Positions 44,001 through 57,211 of a stretch of DNA of 64,000 nucleotides are shown piece after piece. The translations under genes and the position numbers were made by a program. Where the stretch lies: contig NC_088298.1 of NCBI RefSeq assembly GCF_032854445.1, forward strand, positions 6,497,504 to 6,561,503, given 5' to 3'. The first letter of the stretch is position 1. Each line of letters begins with the position of its first letter. Under the pieces are notes generated by a model that did not search any database, was not told the origin of the DNA, and worked only from the letters and a program-made list of their open reading frames with translations. The DNA is from Liolophura sinensis (lineage: Eukaryota > Mollusca > Polyplacophora > Chitonida > Chitonidae).

Positions 44001-46470
44001 CCGTAGTATAAGGGCAAATCGGTACAGAATGATTTACAAGTTCAACCAATTGGAACAGAGCGCTGTGAGCAACAACAATGGGAAATCTATTCAGCGTCAC
44101 AGCATTGTGCATTTTCAACTTCAGAACTTCAGACAGTACTTACTGCATGAGTCATGCAGTCCTGTCACGTGACCAAGACGGCATATAACCGTGATGCATG
44201 CTTATTTGTTTAAGCGGTTGCAGCTTTGTTGGTTTATTATTTTTTTCTCTCATTTTTTTGCTTTTAGTTTTTGTTCAGCTTGTGCAAAGAAGAAGACGCA
44301 CATTGCTATTGTCCCTGTATAAGATTTTCATTTACTTTGGTAAACAACACCCTTTTATACTCTCTCCCACTCTTCCAGAGATATTAAATGCATTTGTTGT
44401 AATTGAAAGAAGGAAGACTAAATCTTTGTTGTGACTTCACAAAACACGCTGTTTTGATTGGCTGATGTTATTTAGTGCAACGAAAGAGTGCATTGTGTCA
44501 TATTTCTGTAGACTATAGAAATATAGAATTATTTCAACAGTTTATATAGTAGTCTTTTGTATACGGAACATGTAGATGTACATGTTACGAAAAACTCAAC
44601 AGCTGTCTCTATTGTGTTCACGAATATATGTGTTGGTCCTGTCTTGCTTCAGATCTTCAACTGTCCGCTCAGTCCATTGTTCTAAACAGAATTACCGTCG
44701 CTGTTGTTTGAATTTCTCTCTGCTTTCTTGAGAAAAGCTCAAAAACGTGTCAACTAAACACAAAAGTTTTAATGATTCTTTTTTTAGACAGTGAAAAATT
44801 CTTGGGCATACAGTTGAAAAAAAAAATAAATCAATATTTAAATGAATAAATAAATAAAATAAATAAATCTAAACGAGTATATCCTTGTCTACCTATATAA
44901 CCATGTATGTGTGACAGTAACCCTAGAGTTTCATAGTCCACAAATGGATGTTACTGTAATACTTCAATAACGTATCATGTCGTTGATGTTCTAACGAGGT
45001 AGAAATGTCAATAATGTAAAGAATGCGAGGGAAAAACAAAACTGGAGTCTGACAAATCTGTATGACGTCATTGATTTTGTGTACACATCATTGCGATGTT
45101 TTTAATTCCATATAGGTCAGTAAAGCATTACTAATGTAGGCTATATTTACATATATGTGCCTGTCGGTCCAGTGCTGTAGATCGGAAATCCTCGGTAGCC
45201 TTCGTGACCGTTATGGGGATTGCCGACGTGGAGGTTTGCGATTATGAGAGTGACTTCTTACGTTAGTTTGTAACTGTTGTGACAAAATAACTTCCCTAAT
45301 AAAAGAAACAGATAATACAATGAGTAATCTTTTTGTTGTACAATTGGCAATATAATTTATTTTTATATATGCATGAACTTGGTTCTGAACAAATACTTAC
45401 ATTCTGTTGGACGGTTTGGAAGCAATGAAGCACGTGATCTCCTTAGTAACAGACTATGTGTGCGAAGAAAATTTTTATATCATAGTAAAATGTCTATTTT
45501 TGAATCGTTGTCAGCGGTAGTGTATACAATGGATTTGCATAATTGTTTACTTTACAGATAGCCTGGGTATTTTTGTGGAGTTTAAAAGACTGCACCAAAA
45601 TAAGATGGCCCAGCTAAGGGCTATCACGTGATCTCCAGCTTCTGGGATGTCTTACGGAATCTAAAACTTTCACCATTTAGTAACATTGTTTAACTGTTTT
45701 ATAGATTAGGGTTACTATGACCTCGAAACTAACAAATATGAAATTTAAGTCGATATGCTGTTTGTATAACGGTCATTCTGCATTGCGTGTAGTTGTATCA
45801 AAGAAAACTATAGGCAACCAATGCTTAAACTAACTACAGTGTAAGATTGCGTAACAAGGTCATTGTCTTTGCGCAATGCATTATGGGACTTGAATGTAAC
45901 ACGAGGACCAGCATTGTACAACTATATTAAGGATGGGTTTTGAAGATGGCCGAAGGAGTGGCATAATACAGAGAGCAGTACAAAGAGGTGTTAAAGTTTC
46001 ATTGTTACAGAAAGTAATTAAGATGTAGGCTGTGAAGGCCGTTAGAGAAGTGCTTCGGCAAAAAACTACAAAGCAATATGATATAGCTCTGACAGCAAGT
46101 GGGAAGTGCAGGTTGCTGTCAGCAAAGGTTCTGTCGCGTGAAATCCACTTCATTTCAGAAGAGGAATTATCACAATGGTTCTAATGATTAGAATACCTGG
46201 TCCACTGCTCAAAGACATATATTCTTTTGTGATCGCTGGAATTGTTAACCCAACTCTGAGGCACGTACTTTGTCCACCGAAAAATACAAGTTTAGTTTTT
46301 AACGCCATTGGGAATTATTTATGTAGGATCCACACATTTGAAGCCACAGCTTTGCAGCGATAGTTCTCTGTGAATTGACCTTTGCTGATCAGACTAGCCT
46401 GAAAGAGCTCTCATTACCTTGGCGCAAATCGTTCCATGGAATGGAGTTTGTTTAAACTAATTGATATATG
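44001..46470. other. Intergenic or intronic, no gene seen
   Basis: No exon is supported on either strand. Short open frames around 44198-44434 and 45881-46153 are hydrophobic or low complexity in AT-rich DNA and match no family I know. Confidence 0.45.
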
Positions 46471-46548
46471 CATGTATGTACGTATGTATCTGTGTATGTA
46501 TGTATGTATGTATGTATGTATGTATGTATGTATGTATGTATGTATGTA
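46471..46548. repeat. GTAT tetranucleotide microsatellite
   Basis: TATG/GTAT units run almost without interruption, with minor variants at the left end. Confidence 0.97.
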
Positions 46549-46837
46549 GAAATATCTGGAATGCTATATTCACACATTTAATTGTAACGGGAATAAAGTT
46601 TCTCTTTTCTCACATGGTTAGTCCATCTAAGGAGCGACATATAAATATTTTTACTTTTCGAGGAAAAAGGTGAAAGAGAAATGTATTTTTCTGCTTTCAA
46701 GAGTACTAACACTTGTCCTTAGAATTAGAAGAATCACAGAGTCACACATTGAAATGCAGCACAGGGCTGAATTGAAATTGCATACTGTGAAATTTAGTTG
46801 TGGTGTAGTATTCAGTATTACAAAGTAGTAAAAAAAA

Positions 46838-46982
46838 CGAAACTGCGGATGGTCATGGGATCCCCCACCCCACCCCTCCCGGGCTCTGCCTGGTTTCCGC
46901 CCACCATAATGCTTGCCTCCGCTGTGTAAAAAAATATCTTGAGTACGACGTAAAACACCAATGAAATAAATAAATAAATCAG
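46838..46982 (+). mobile_element. SINE-A, 3' half with C-rich insertion
   Basis: AACTGCGGATGGTCATGGG is followed by a C-rich run (46861-46880), then GGGCTCTGCCTGGTTTCCGC and a normal tail. Confidence 0.8.
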
Positions 46983-47284
46983 TGATAACAAACATCATTA
47001 GAAAAGACAGCAATCGGTTATCTTTTGCTTCATTAACAATTCTAAACCAGCCCATGATTCTACGAGTCTTTGATGTACTAAGATTTTCATATAGGCTAAT
47101 ACCATCTATGGCTTCTTAGCATAATCCACGAAACCTATTTTTTGTTCAGTCGGCATAATCAACCTTCATCTTTGTACAAACATTGCCCGTCTGACAATTC
47201 AAACTATGTAGCTGATTTGTCCATGCCCAGATACATGTAATTAGAGGATCCAGACTTGCCCCAGAACAGCTCAGACTTGTATAC

Positions 47285-47392
47285 TTGATGGTCGTGGGTT
47301 TCCTCCCACCATAATGCTGGCCGTCATCGTATAAGTGAAGTGTTCTTGAGTACGGCGTAAAAACCAATCAAACAAATAAATCAATTCATTAA
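47285..47392 (+). mobile_element. SINE-A, 3' part
   Basis: GATGGTCGTGGGTTTCCTCC, CCATAATGCTGGCCGTCATC and TTCTTGAGTACGGCGTAAAA are present. The middle GGGCTCTGCCCGG segment is deleted. Confidence 0.8.
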
Positions 47393-47419
47393 GTGATGAA
47401 TTCCTGAACGAATTACATA

Positions 47420-48482
47420 TCTCGGATCAGGCAATGAATCAGTCCGTCCGAAAATCAGGCGGTCAACCATTCGGTGAGACAGGCAATGAACCACTTTGTG
47501 AATCAGGCAATGAGCCAATTTGTGAATCAGGCATTGAACCCGTCTGGGAATCAGGCATTGAACCAGTCTGTGAGCCAGACAATGCACCAGTCTATGAACC
47601 AGCCAATGAACCAATCTGTGAATCAGGAAATGAACCATTTTGTCAGTTAGTCGGTGAAGCAAGCAATGAACCAGTTGGTTTATCAGGAATGACCAGTCGG
47701 TGAATCAGGAAATGAATCAACCTGTGAATGAGGCAGTGAACCAGTCTGTGAGTGAGGCTATAAACCAGTCTGTAAATCAGGAAATGAACCAGTCTGTAAA
47801 TTAGGCAATGAACCAGTCTGTGAATCAGGAAATGAACCGGCAGGTAAATCGGGCAATGAACTAGTTGGTGGACCAGTCAATAAACCAGTCGGTGAATCAG
47901 GCAATGAGCCAGTCGATGAACCATGCAATGAGCGAGTCTGCAAATGCAGTAGTGAAATAATCAATGGATTTGGCAGTGAATTGGTTTATCAAGCAGTAAA
48001 CCTGTCAGTGCGTTAGTACGGTCGATGAATCAGGCAATGAACAAGTCGGTGAACTAGGCAATGAACCATTCGGTGAACCATGCAATGAGCGAGTCTGCAA
48101 ATGCAGTAGTGAAATAATCAGTGGATTTGGCAGTGAATTAGTTTATCAAGCAGTAAACCTGTTAGTGCGTTTGTACGGTTGGTGAATCAGGAAATGGACA
48201 AGTCGGTAAACTAGACAATGAACCACTCGGTGAACCATGCAATGAGCAAGTCTGCAAATGCAGTAGTGAAATAATCAGTGGATTTGGCAGTGAATTAGTT
48301 TATCAAGCTGTAAACCTGTCAGTGCGTTTGTACGGTCGGTGAATCAGGAAATGAACAAGTCTGTACACCAGGCAATGAACATCTCGGTGAACCATGCAAT
48401 GAGCGAGTCTGCGAATCCAGTGGTGAAATAATCAGATTTGGCAGTGAATTAGTTTATCAAGCAGTTAACAAGTCAGTACGTG
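47420..48482. repeat. 24-bp minisatellite array with a 157-bp higher-order unit
   Basis: The left half (to about 47920) is made of 24-bp units such as CAGGCAATGAACCAGTCTGT plus GAAT. From about 47930 a larger unit of about 157 bp appears, marked by GAGTCTGCAAATGCAGTAGT and TTATCAAGCAGTAAACCTGT. It recurs four times with the 24-bp motif embedded in it. Confidence 0.93.
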
Positions 48483-49069
48483 AAGTAAAACTTTTTTTTA
48501 AAAATCAAATCCTTCACAAAAGAGACGTGTAAATGTACTGAAGGTTATGCCTTATCAGGTTATTTTCGAATGAGGATAATTTCTTACGCCTCTACCTGAT
48601 GACCAAGCAGTTAAGCCAGGCGTTTAATAGACGACATTACATGTTTAATTTACAAGTTTATCTCTTTTTATCCTATTAAATATTACGTAATAAAGAGTGG
48701 CTATTCTTAGTGTGGCGTCCAGGTCCGATGGCGGCTAAGCACATCTATATACCGCTTTATGGGAATGTGAGGTTTTCGAGAGAGAAAAAAAAACAGAGAA
48801 AACTGTTACATTATCTTTTACAAAAAAAATAAATAAATAAACAGATCTCACAGTTTCCGTCTCGGCGTTATATCAAGACTCGGCGTGTGACCACAGTGGC
48901 CACACACGTCACACACATCCTGGCTATGGGCGTCAAGTACGCCTGTCCGTTCCCTTGCCTGTACGGACATACTGTCGCGTCATGCACCAGAGTATCGCAT
49001 GCACTTAGCAAGTACATAGCGGTATGCGTTCTCACATGATATTTGTCTTTGACTCATGACACTACAGTG

Positions 49070-49390
49070 CTCTAACGTACCAATCATTAGATCATTATCG
49101 CAGGATCGAATTGCAATGTTTTAGACGGAGAAATATTGATCATTAAATGATCGCTTGTATTGCAATGTTCTAGGCAGAGAAATGTACCAATCATTAGATC
49201 ATTGCTTCCATCTGCAATGTTCTAGACAGAGACATGTACAAATCATTAGATCTTTGCTTTTAGGTAGACAAAATGTACTATAATCATTTTATGATTGCTC
49301 GTATTGGAATTCGTTAGACAGAAAAATGTTATAATTATTGGTTGGCTGTTTATATTTCAATGTTCTATACAGATAAATGTAAGCGTATTA
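49070..49390. repeat. Diverged tandem repeat of about 60 bp (5-6 units)
   Basis: CAATCATTAGATCATTGCTT, TGCAATGTTCTAGACAGAGA and AATGTAC recur with increasing divergence to the right. It is older than the other arrays. Confidence 0.8.
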
Positions 49391-49514
49391 GTCATCTAAA
49401 GTATAGGTTTTATCCGTTTGTTTGTAGGTATAGGGTTTTGATAAAGCAAACTGTTTGTTTTGTGTTGTATGTATTTACGGTATATGCGACAAATTAGTCA
49501 GGTACCTGCCAAAG

Positions 49515-49630
49515 GTCGGTGGTTTACTACGATCATTTCGCTTTCTCCTGCAAACTGCACCGATGTCTATATAAGTGAAACATTCTTGAACACGGTGTTA
49601 AACACCAGGAAATAAAAATAAATAAGTTAG
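49515..49630 (+). mobile_element. SINE-A-like tail, diverged
   Basis: TAAGTGAAACATTCTTGAAC and GGTGTTAAACACCAGGAAAT match the tail. The upstream part (AAGGTCGGTGGTTTACTACG) differs from the standard body and may be another subfamily; a similar start occurs at 59.1 kb. Confidence 0.6.
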
Positions 49631-50574
49631 TAAATACGTAACTGTAAAGCCCGTGTTCACTTGTCGCTTTAGAGCTCCTGTTTCTGTTGCAAAAAGCGTA
49701 ACTGTTATTGTAAATGCATACATGCATACTGTCCGAGATGACATTTATACACGCTCATTTTATTGAATAGAAACATTTGAGTCTGGCATGGTGTGGTTTA
49801 CCCTTTGGAGATAATGATGTGGTGTTAAGCCATAATCATGCATTCATTCGGACATAATGACAAACGACGAAAGGTATTTGCATAGGCCATGATGTGATGA
49901 CAACACAAGGTGTTTGATTACTAGGAGACGTCTGATAAATCACTATTAACATTTAGTGCATTTTTTTTATTACTTAACTTTTATTTAAACCATGGTGCTA
50001 GTACTTTAAACCATTGTTACTATTTACGCACCGACATGAAATGTTAGAATAAAACCGTAACTGAGGTATATTGGAAAGAGATCGTATTTCAGTGGTTGCG
50101 TGTGACAATGCCTCAATTATCACACTGTCGGTTTTACTCTCTATGTTGGTTGGTGTCAGGGATATTGACGTGTGCCAATCTCTCCATGGGACTGATTTAC
50201 ACCAAAACTGTATGCGCGTCAATTAGAATCTGTTTATTTCAGGTCATTCTGTACCTTAAATTACAAGAAAAACATTAAAATCTTCCGCAGGACACAACAG
50301 ACTCTGAAATTCATTACATACAGATATTCCCTGCTCTCACAAAACTATGGAAGCAGGAGACGACCAACTAGCAATGACTTTAGGACTTTTGTGAGAAACT
50401 TAATTAAGTTATACGGCATAGTACAATATTTTTATTTTCTATGTGTTAAGGGATAGGCCATTTTGATTTAAAGTGTATGTTAAGGCAATTTCTGCATTGA
50501 TATATTTATGTATATAGAGGCATACAGTTTTAAGCATATGGTAAGTACACGTGTATTAGTACAAGTCTTAGCTC

Positions 50575-50935
50575 AGTGAGCAAGTGCTTACGGTTTAACG
50601 TTGTACTTGACATTTTTTCAGTCATATGAAGGAGTCCTTAGCGTGCATATACGTATAATGTGTCTCCTTGATACAGGACGGATTTCCGTCGCTCTTTTAT
50701 TTAGTGCTGCATCACTAAGACAACTTATCGAAGGCAAGTAAGCTGCCACGCCCGAACCATTATACTGATAAGGGTCAACCAGCCGTTTGCACTATCCCTT
50801 TGATGCTGAACGCCAAGCGAGGAAGCTACAACTTCCTCTTTTAAGGTCTTAGGTGTGACCCAACCTGGATTGATCGTGGATCTCCCGCCCCCAAAGCGGA
50901 CGCTGTACCAACTGAGCCACCGGGGCCGGTGAGTT
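50575..50935 (-). mobile_element. SINE-B, full length with tRNA-like head, minus
   Basis: Read on the minus strand it begins GGCCCCGGTGGCTCAGTTGG, followed by TACAGCGTCCGCTTTGGGGG, an A-box-bearing tRNA-like head. It continues GATCAATCCAGGTTGGGTCA and ends near AGCACTTGCTCACTGAGC. It is the best copy for defining the family. Confidence 0.82.
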
Positions 50936-51186
50936 TTAGCTCAGGTTGAATATATCGATTTTATAGGCTTTAAGTTTTATTTATATATGAAAAATGAGGG
51001 CATTTAGAGGCTTTTAGGTCTATTGTTTAGCTGTTATATGACATCAGTCAGCGTCAAAAATATTCTGTGAAACGAAATATAGGGCGGTTTGAAGATCCAA
51101 GCTTATAAAAACGCAAACTGTTGTACCATGCATTTAAAATACATGTACATCTTTGTGACTCCTATGATGTCTGTATGTCTGTATAA

Positions 51187-51615
51187 ATGTGATGAAGTGT
51201 TACATTTATGCTTGTGTGTAATGACTTGTTACATTTATGCTTGTGTGTAATGAATTGCTACATTTATGCTTGTGGGTAATGGATTGTTACATTTATGCTT
51301 GTGGGTAATGGATTGTTACATTGGGTAATGGATTGTTACATTTTATGCTTGTGGGTAATGAATTATTGCATTCATGCTTGTATGTAATGCATTATTGCAT
51401 TCATGCTTGTATGTAATGAATTGTTACATTTATGCTTGTGTGTAATAAATTATTGCATTCATGCTTGTATGTAATGAATTGCTACATTTATGCTTGTGTG
51501 TAGTGAATTCTTACATTTATTCTTGTGTGTAATGAATTGTTACATTTATTCGTGTGTGTAATGAATTGTTACATTTATGCTTGTGCGTAATGTATTGTTA
51601 CATTTATGCTTGTGA
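51187..51615. repeat. 29-bp tandem array (about 14 units)
   Basis: The unit is ATGAATTGTTACATTTATGC plus TTGTGTGTA. Variants carry TATTGCATTCATGC and one unit is internally shortened near 51320. Confidence 0.95.
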
Positions 51616-53042
51616 CTAGACTATAATGGAACTGAACAAGTGAAATTTAGTCACAAAGTCACTAACACCGGCCAGCGATGTTCCGCAAAGCTGTTGTTTT
51701 TGTAGACAGGTCTCGTCTTAGGTTAATAGCCCATGTTAAAAGGTATGATGTCAAAAATTTGACGATGACACTTGATAGTTTATCGAGAATTGGACAATGT
51801 TGACGGATACGGTGCCAAAGGTTTGGCCGATGATATTTTATAGTTTATCGAGAATTGGACAATGTGGACGGATACGATGACAAAAGTTTGGCCAATGGAC
51901 TGACAGACCAACCAAGGCTCCTTGATACAGTGTAACAGCTAATCAAAGTATATGACACACAACAGGCAAGTCCTGATTAGTCATTTTAAATGGTATAAAA
52001 TATCTAGTTTGATTGGCATGTGTAAATCATGAATACATCACGTTGTAGTTAATTCCTTCAGTTACCGTGCTGTATATGTGCCCCTTCCCCAATATCGACA
52101 CACGAAGGTCAGCCATGTCATTTTAACACGTTGTAGTTGACATTGATACTGACCACGATTATATATGTGACGCTTTTTGCTAAACCAAAGTCCGAATATA
52201 TTTATAGACAAAGAGAGAGAGAGAAAAAAACTGGTCAACCTATGAATTCCTGTGCGACTTTAGGATATTTATGATAGTCCCCTGTATCCATGCGTGGCTT
52301 GAAGGCTTAACCCTCACTGCCCGAATGTAGGCAAAACAGGGTCAGACTGTCATCTAGGTGTTATTTACTTTTCACAAAACATGTTGACAAAACTTAATAA
52401 CGTTTTTTTGTATTGTGTGGATTGGAGAAAATTGCAGTTTGACAAATCATAAGCCTTCTGAACCGCACATCAAAGGAGAGAAAGAATTTCGTGATGGAAG
52501 TATACACGTAGTGTATATATTCCAGCGCGGACCTCAAAATGGAGCCATGGTGGTATAATTGCACATGTACCTAGAGTCATGTTCATATATATACGTTGTA
52601 TCCCAGGGTATATTTGTAAAATAAATATACGAGTAAAAAAAGTCTTTTAAAGTGATCAAAAAATTAAATAAATATATTTGTATATACAAACTTTCACAAA
52701 GGAAAGTTCAGACACCCTGCAAACCCCGCAAATCTGTTCCAACATTTTTTTTCTAATATTAATGTTTCATCTGTTACGAGATTTATATGTTTACGTGATG
52801 CCGTGGTTTTAACTGATTATCACGAGGACACAACTAATTGAGGATGTTAAATTAGATTTCATTTTAATGTGAAAAAATAAGCTAAAGTGCTGCTTGCGTG
52901 CGAATTTTAAATTTGTGGTTTACCTATGTTAGGAGTATCTTAATTAGGAATTTTAGATTGGATAGGGGAGTTTTTTTTTTGGTACCCTGTCCATGGTAAT
53001 TAAGAGAACACTGATCTATAACTGATACGCATAAATACATAC
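51616..53042. other. Intergenic, no gene seen
   Basis: AT-rich sequence. Two copies of TTTATCGAGAATTGGACAAT occur near 51780 and 51844, a local duplication. No exon is supported. Confidence 0.5.
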
Positions 53043-53069
53043 ATATATCTATCTATCTATCTATCTATA

Positions 53070-53149
<80 letters not shown>

Positions 53150-53150
53150 A
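53043..53150. repeat. Compound TATC/TA microsatellite
   Basis: TATC units at 53045-53065 grade into a run of about 40 TA units. Confidence 0.97.
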
Positions 53151-53569
53151 TCAGGTCACAAGCATACATTCTGGATGCTGTAGCCAAAACGTGACATATT
53201 GCCTGAAAGATACAAACCCGGGTAACGGAAAACCACTTTTCCCGATGTTTTTCTCCGCGAAAAACAAATCAAAGGTGTTATTTCCTCATGTGTGTGTCCT
53301 CGTATTCAACAAAGGTAACTGTTTCGTATCCATGTTGGAGAAAGAGATTAATACTAGACATATATACTCCTGGTCCAGGTAGGGGACTTTTGTCCTGTTG
53401 TAGTCATAAAGCGAGATCTCGCTCATTTCACGTTTTTCACTGTGAGACAAAACTCTGGGTAGGGAAATGTTGCCTTTTGTATAAAACTATTATGGAAGTA
53501 CTTTAAGCTTTGGTGTGAACTGGTGAGAAATTCAGACAAACGTGCGCTGCAGTGAAATAACTAAAACAC

Positions 53570-55815
53570 TGGTGACGATGGGATAATTGGTATGTGGTCA
53601 CACATAACTGGTTCCCAAGGCAGTGATGACAGTGTGATAATTGGTATCTGGTCACATATAACTGGTGACCAAATCGGCTACGACAGTGTGGTAACTGGTC
53701 ACACATAAGTGGTCACCAAATCAGCTATCACAGTGTGATAACTGATATCTGGTCACACATAACTGGTGACCATAGCAGTGATGACTGTTTGATAATTGGT
53801 TTCTGGTGACACAGAACTGGTTCCCAAGGCAGTGACGACAGTGTGGTAATTGGTATCTGGTCACACAGAACTGGCGACCAAATGAGCTAGGACAGTGTGA
53901 TAATTGGTTTCTGGTGACACAGAACTGGTTCCCAACTCAGTGATGACAGTGGGATAATTGATATCTGGTGACACAGAACTGGCGACCAAATGAGCTAGGA
54001 CAGTGTGGTAATTGGTTTCTGGTCACACAGAACTGGCGACCAAATGAGCTAGGACAGTGTGATAATTGGTTTCTGGTCACACAGAACTGGTTCCCAAGGC
54101 AGTGATGACAGTGTGATAATTTATATCTGGTCACACAGAACTGGCGACCAAATGAGCTAGGACAGTGTGGTAATTGATATCTGGTCACACAGAACTGGCG
54201 ACCAAATGACATAGGACAATGTGGTAATTGGTTTCTGGTGACACAGAACTCGTTCCCAAGGCAGTGACGACAGTGTGATAATTGATATCTGGTCACACAG
54301 AACTGGCGACCAAATGAGCTAGGACAGTGTGATAATTGGTTTCTGGTCACACAGAACTGGCGACCAAATGAGCTAGGACAGTGTGGTAATTGATATCTGG
54401 TCACACATAACTGGCGACCAAATGAGCTAGGACAGTGTGATAATTGATATCTGGTCACACAGAACTGGCGACCAAATGAGCTAGGACAGTGTGGTAATTG
54501 ATATCTGGTCACACAGAACTGGCGACCAAATGACCTAGGACAATGTGGTAATTGGTTTCTGGTGACACAGAACTGGTTCCCAAGGCAGTGACGACAGTGT
54601 GGTAATTGATATCTGGTCACACAGAACTGGCGACCAAATGAGCTAGGACAGTGTGATAATTGGTTTCTGGTCACACAGAACTCGTTCCCAAGGCAGTGAC
54701 GACAGTGTGGTAATTGATATCTGGTCACACAGAACTGGCGACCAAATGAGCTAGGACAGTGTGATAATTGATATCTGGTCACACAGAACTGGCGACCAAA
54801 TGAGCTAGGACAGTGTGATAATTGGTTTCTGGTCACACAGAACTGGCGACCAAATGAGCTAGGACAGTGTGGTAATTGATATCTGGTCACACATAACTGG
54901 CGACCAAATGAGCTAGGACAGTGTGATAATTGATATCTGGTCACACAGAACTGGCGACCAAATGAGCTAGGACAGTGTGGTAATTGATATCTGGTCACAC
55001 AGAACTGGCGACCAAATGACCTAGGACAATGTGGTAATTGGTTTCTGGTGACACAGAACTGGTTCCCAAGGCAGTGACGACAGTGTGGTAATTGATATCT
55101 GGTCACACAGAACTGGCGACCAAATGAGCTAGGACAGTGTGATAATTGGTTTCTGGTCACACAGAACTCGTTCCCAAGGCAGTGACGACAGTGTGGTAAT
55201 TGATATCTGGTCACACAGAACTGGCGACCAAATGAGCTAGGACAGTGTGGTAATTGATATCTGGTCACACAGAACTGGCGACCAAATGACCTAGGACAAT
55301 GTGGTAATTGGTTTCTGGTGACACAGAACTGGTTCCCAAGGCAGTGACGACAGTGTGGTAATTGATATCTGGTCACACAGAACTGGCGACCAAATGAGCT
55401 AGGACAGTGTGATAATTGGTTTCTGGTCACACAGAACTCGTTCCCAAGGCAGTGACGACAGTGTGGTAATTGATATCTGGTCACACAGAACTGGCGACCA
55501 AATGAGCTAGGACAATGTGGTAATTGAAATCTGGTCACACAGAACTGGCGACCAAATGAGCTAGGACAGTGTGGTAATTGGTTTCTGGTGACACAGAACT
55601 GGTTCCCAAGGCAGTGACGACAGTGTGGTAATTGATATTTGGTCACACAGAACTGGCGACCAAATGAGCTAGGACAATGTGGTAATTGATATCTGGTCAC
55701 ACAGAACTGGCGACCAAATGAGCTAGGACAGTGTGGTAATTGATATCTGGTCACACAGAACTGGCGACCAAATGAGCTAGGACAGTGTGGTAATTGGTTT
55801 CTGGTCACACATAAC
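53570..55815. repeat. 54-bp satellite array (about 41 units)
   Basis: The common unit is TGGTCACACAGAACTGGCGA, CCAAATGAGCTAGGACAGTG and TGGTAATTGATATC. A second type carries GGTTCCCAAGGCAGTGACGA. The period equals 18 codons. The minus strand therefore stays open for 659 codons (53937-55916) with an 18-residue repeat, FCVTRYQLPHCPSSFGRQ. Regular Cys and His positions imitate a zinc-finger pattern but follow only from the period. Confidence 0.97.
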
Positions 55816-56330
55816 TGGCGACCACAGCAGTAGTAACAGTGTAATGATTTGTATCTGGTCATACATGTAGCGACCAAAGCAGTGACGACAATGTGATAGT
55901 TAGTATCTGGCCACACATAACTGGTGGCTAATGCAGTGACGACAGTGATGGTATCTGGTCACACATAACTGGCGACCATAGCAGTAGTAACAGTGTAATG
56001 ATTTGTATCTGGTCATACATGTAGCGACCAAAGCAGTGACGACAATGTGATAGTTAGTATCTGGCCACACATAACTGGTGGCTAATGCAGTGACGACAGT
56101 GATGGTATCTGGTCACACATAACTGGTGGCTAATGCAGTGACGACAGTGATGGTATCTGGTCACACATAACTGGTGGCTAATGCAGTGACGACAGTGATG
56201 GTATCTGGTCACACATAACTGGTGGCTAATGCAGTGACGACAATGTGATAGTTACTATCTGGCCACACATAACTGGTGGCTAATGCAGTGACGACAGTGA
56301 TGGTATCTGGTCACACATAACCGGCGAAGG
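55816..56330. repeat. 48-bp variant continuation of the satellite
   Basis: GGTATCTGGTCACACATAAC, TGGTGGCTAATGCAGTGACG and ACAGTGAT recur every 48 bp. These units are shortened relatives of the 54-bp unit. A block of about 175 bp (55813-55985) is repeated once at about 55975-56150. Confidence 0.92.
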
Positions 56331-56501
56331 GAGAATACTTAAGATTTATCACCATCACAGAGTTAATTGTTCAATTTTCTGCTATTCACAACAACATCGT
56401 TTAGCTTCTTAGCATTTACTTCCCTGCGGTGTCATCAAGACAGTGCCTTTTTGTAATAGGCCAATGTCAATAACAACGTATTTGTTGGCCGCAAGACAGC
56501 C

Positions 56502-56660
56502 GTTGTGCGATAGCCGTTGTCCAGTGATGTCACGAGTTCAACGTCACGTGCGATAGCCGTTGTCCAGTGATGTCACGAGTTCAACGTCACGTGCGATAGC
56601 CGTTGTCCAGTGATGTCACGAGTTCAACGTCACGTGCGATAGTCGCTGTCCAATGATCTC
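56502..56660. repeat. 43-bp tandem repeat (3-4 units) with CACGTG/TGATGTCAC motifs
   Basis: GTGCGATAGCCGTTGTCCAG, TGATGTCACGAGTTCAACGT and CAC recur at 43-bp spacing; the last unit is diverged. Each junction creates ACGTCACGTGCG. Confidence 0.93.
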
Positions 56661-57211
56661 ATGAGCTTGATTCCTTTACTTAGCAAAGTGCAAGCGGTGA
56701 CTTTGGATGTTTAGATGATTCCATCCGTAAAACCTGATGTGTCGCTTTCTGGAACACCACCTTAGCCCCAATTCGGGCTTTCTCCCTCCTAACAAAGTTG
56801 ATTAAACAGCTATTACCGTTGATGTTACCACAGCAGGCTACTCAATTGCGGGACTGACCACTGGGGCCTTAGGAAGAGACATTTAAGACATTTAAAGACA
56901 TTTGTTAAGTCCCAAGAAGAAAACTGAGACTTTTTTGTACTTTTATATGATTTTCATGTATTCTTGAAATAACTTAGGAGCTTATCCAGGTACCTTACCA
57001 AGGTTGGTGGTTTTCTCCGGACCAGCTGTCAAACCAAAATGGACGAATTAATCAACTTCCAGAACGGTATTTAACATAACCACCAAAAAATTAAGAAAGA
57101 ATGCAAATTACGACGGAATCATGCAAAGAGAAGCAGTCAAGAGTTTTCAATGGTTTTTGGAGAGACGCAAGGTATGTTCTAAGCGCAGGGTTGAAATAAT
57201 TATTCATATCG

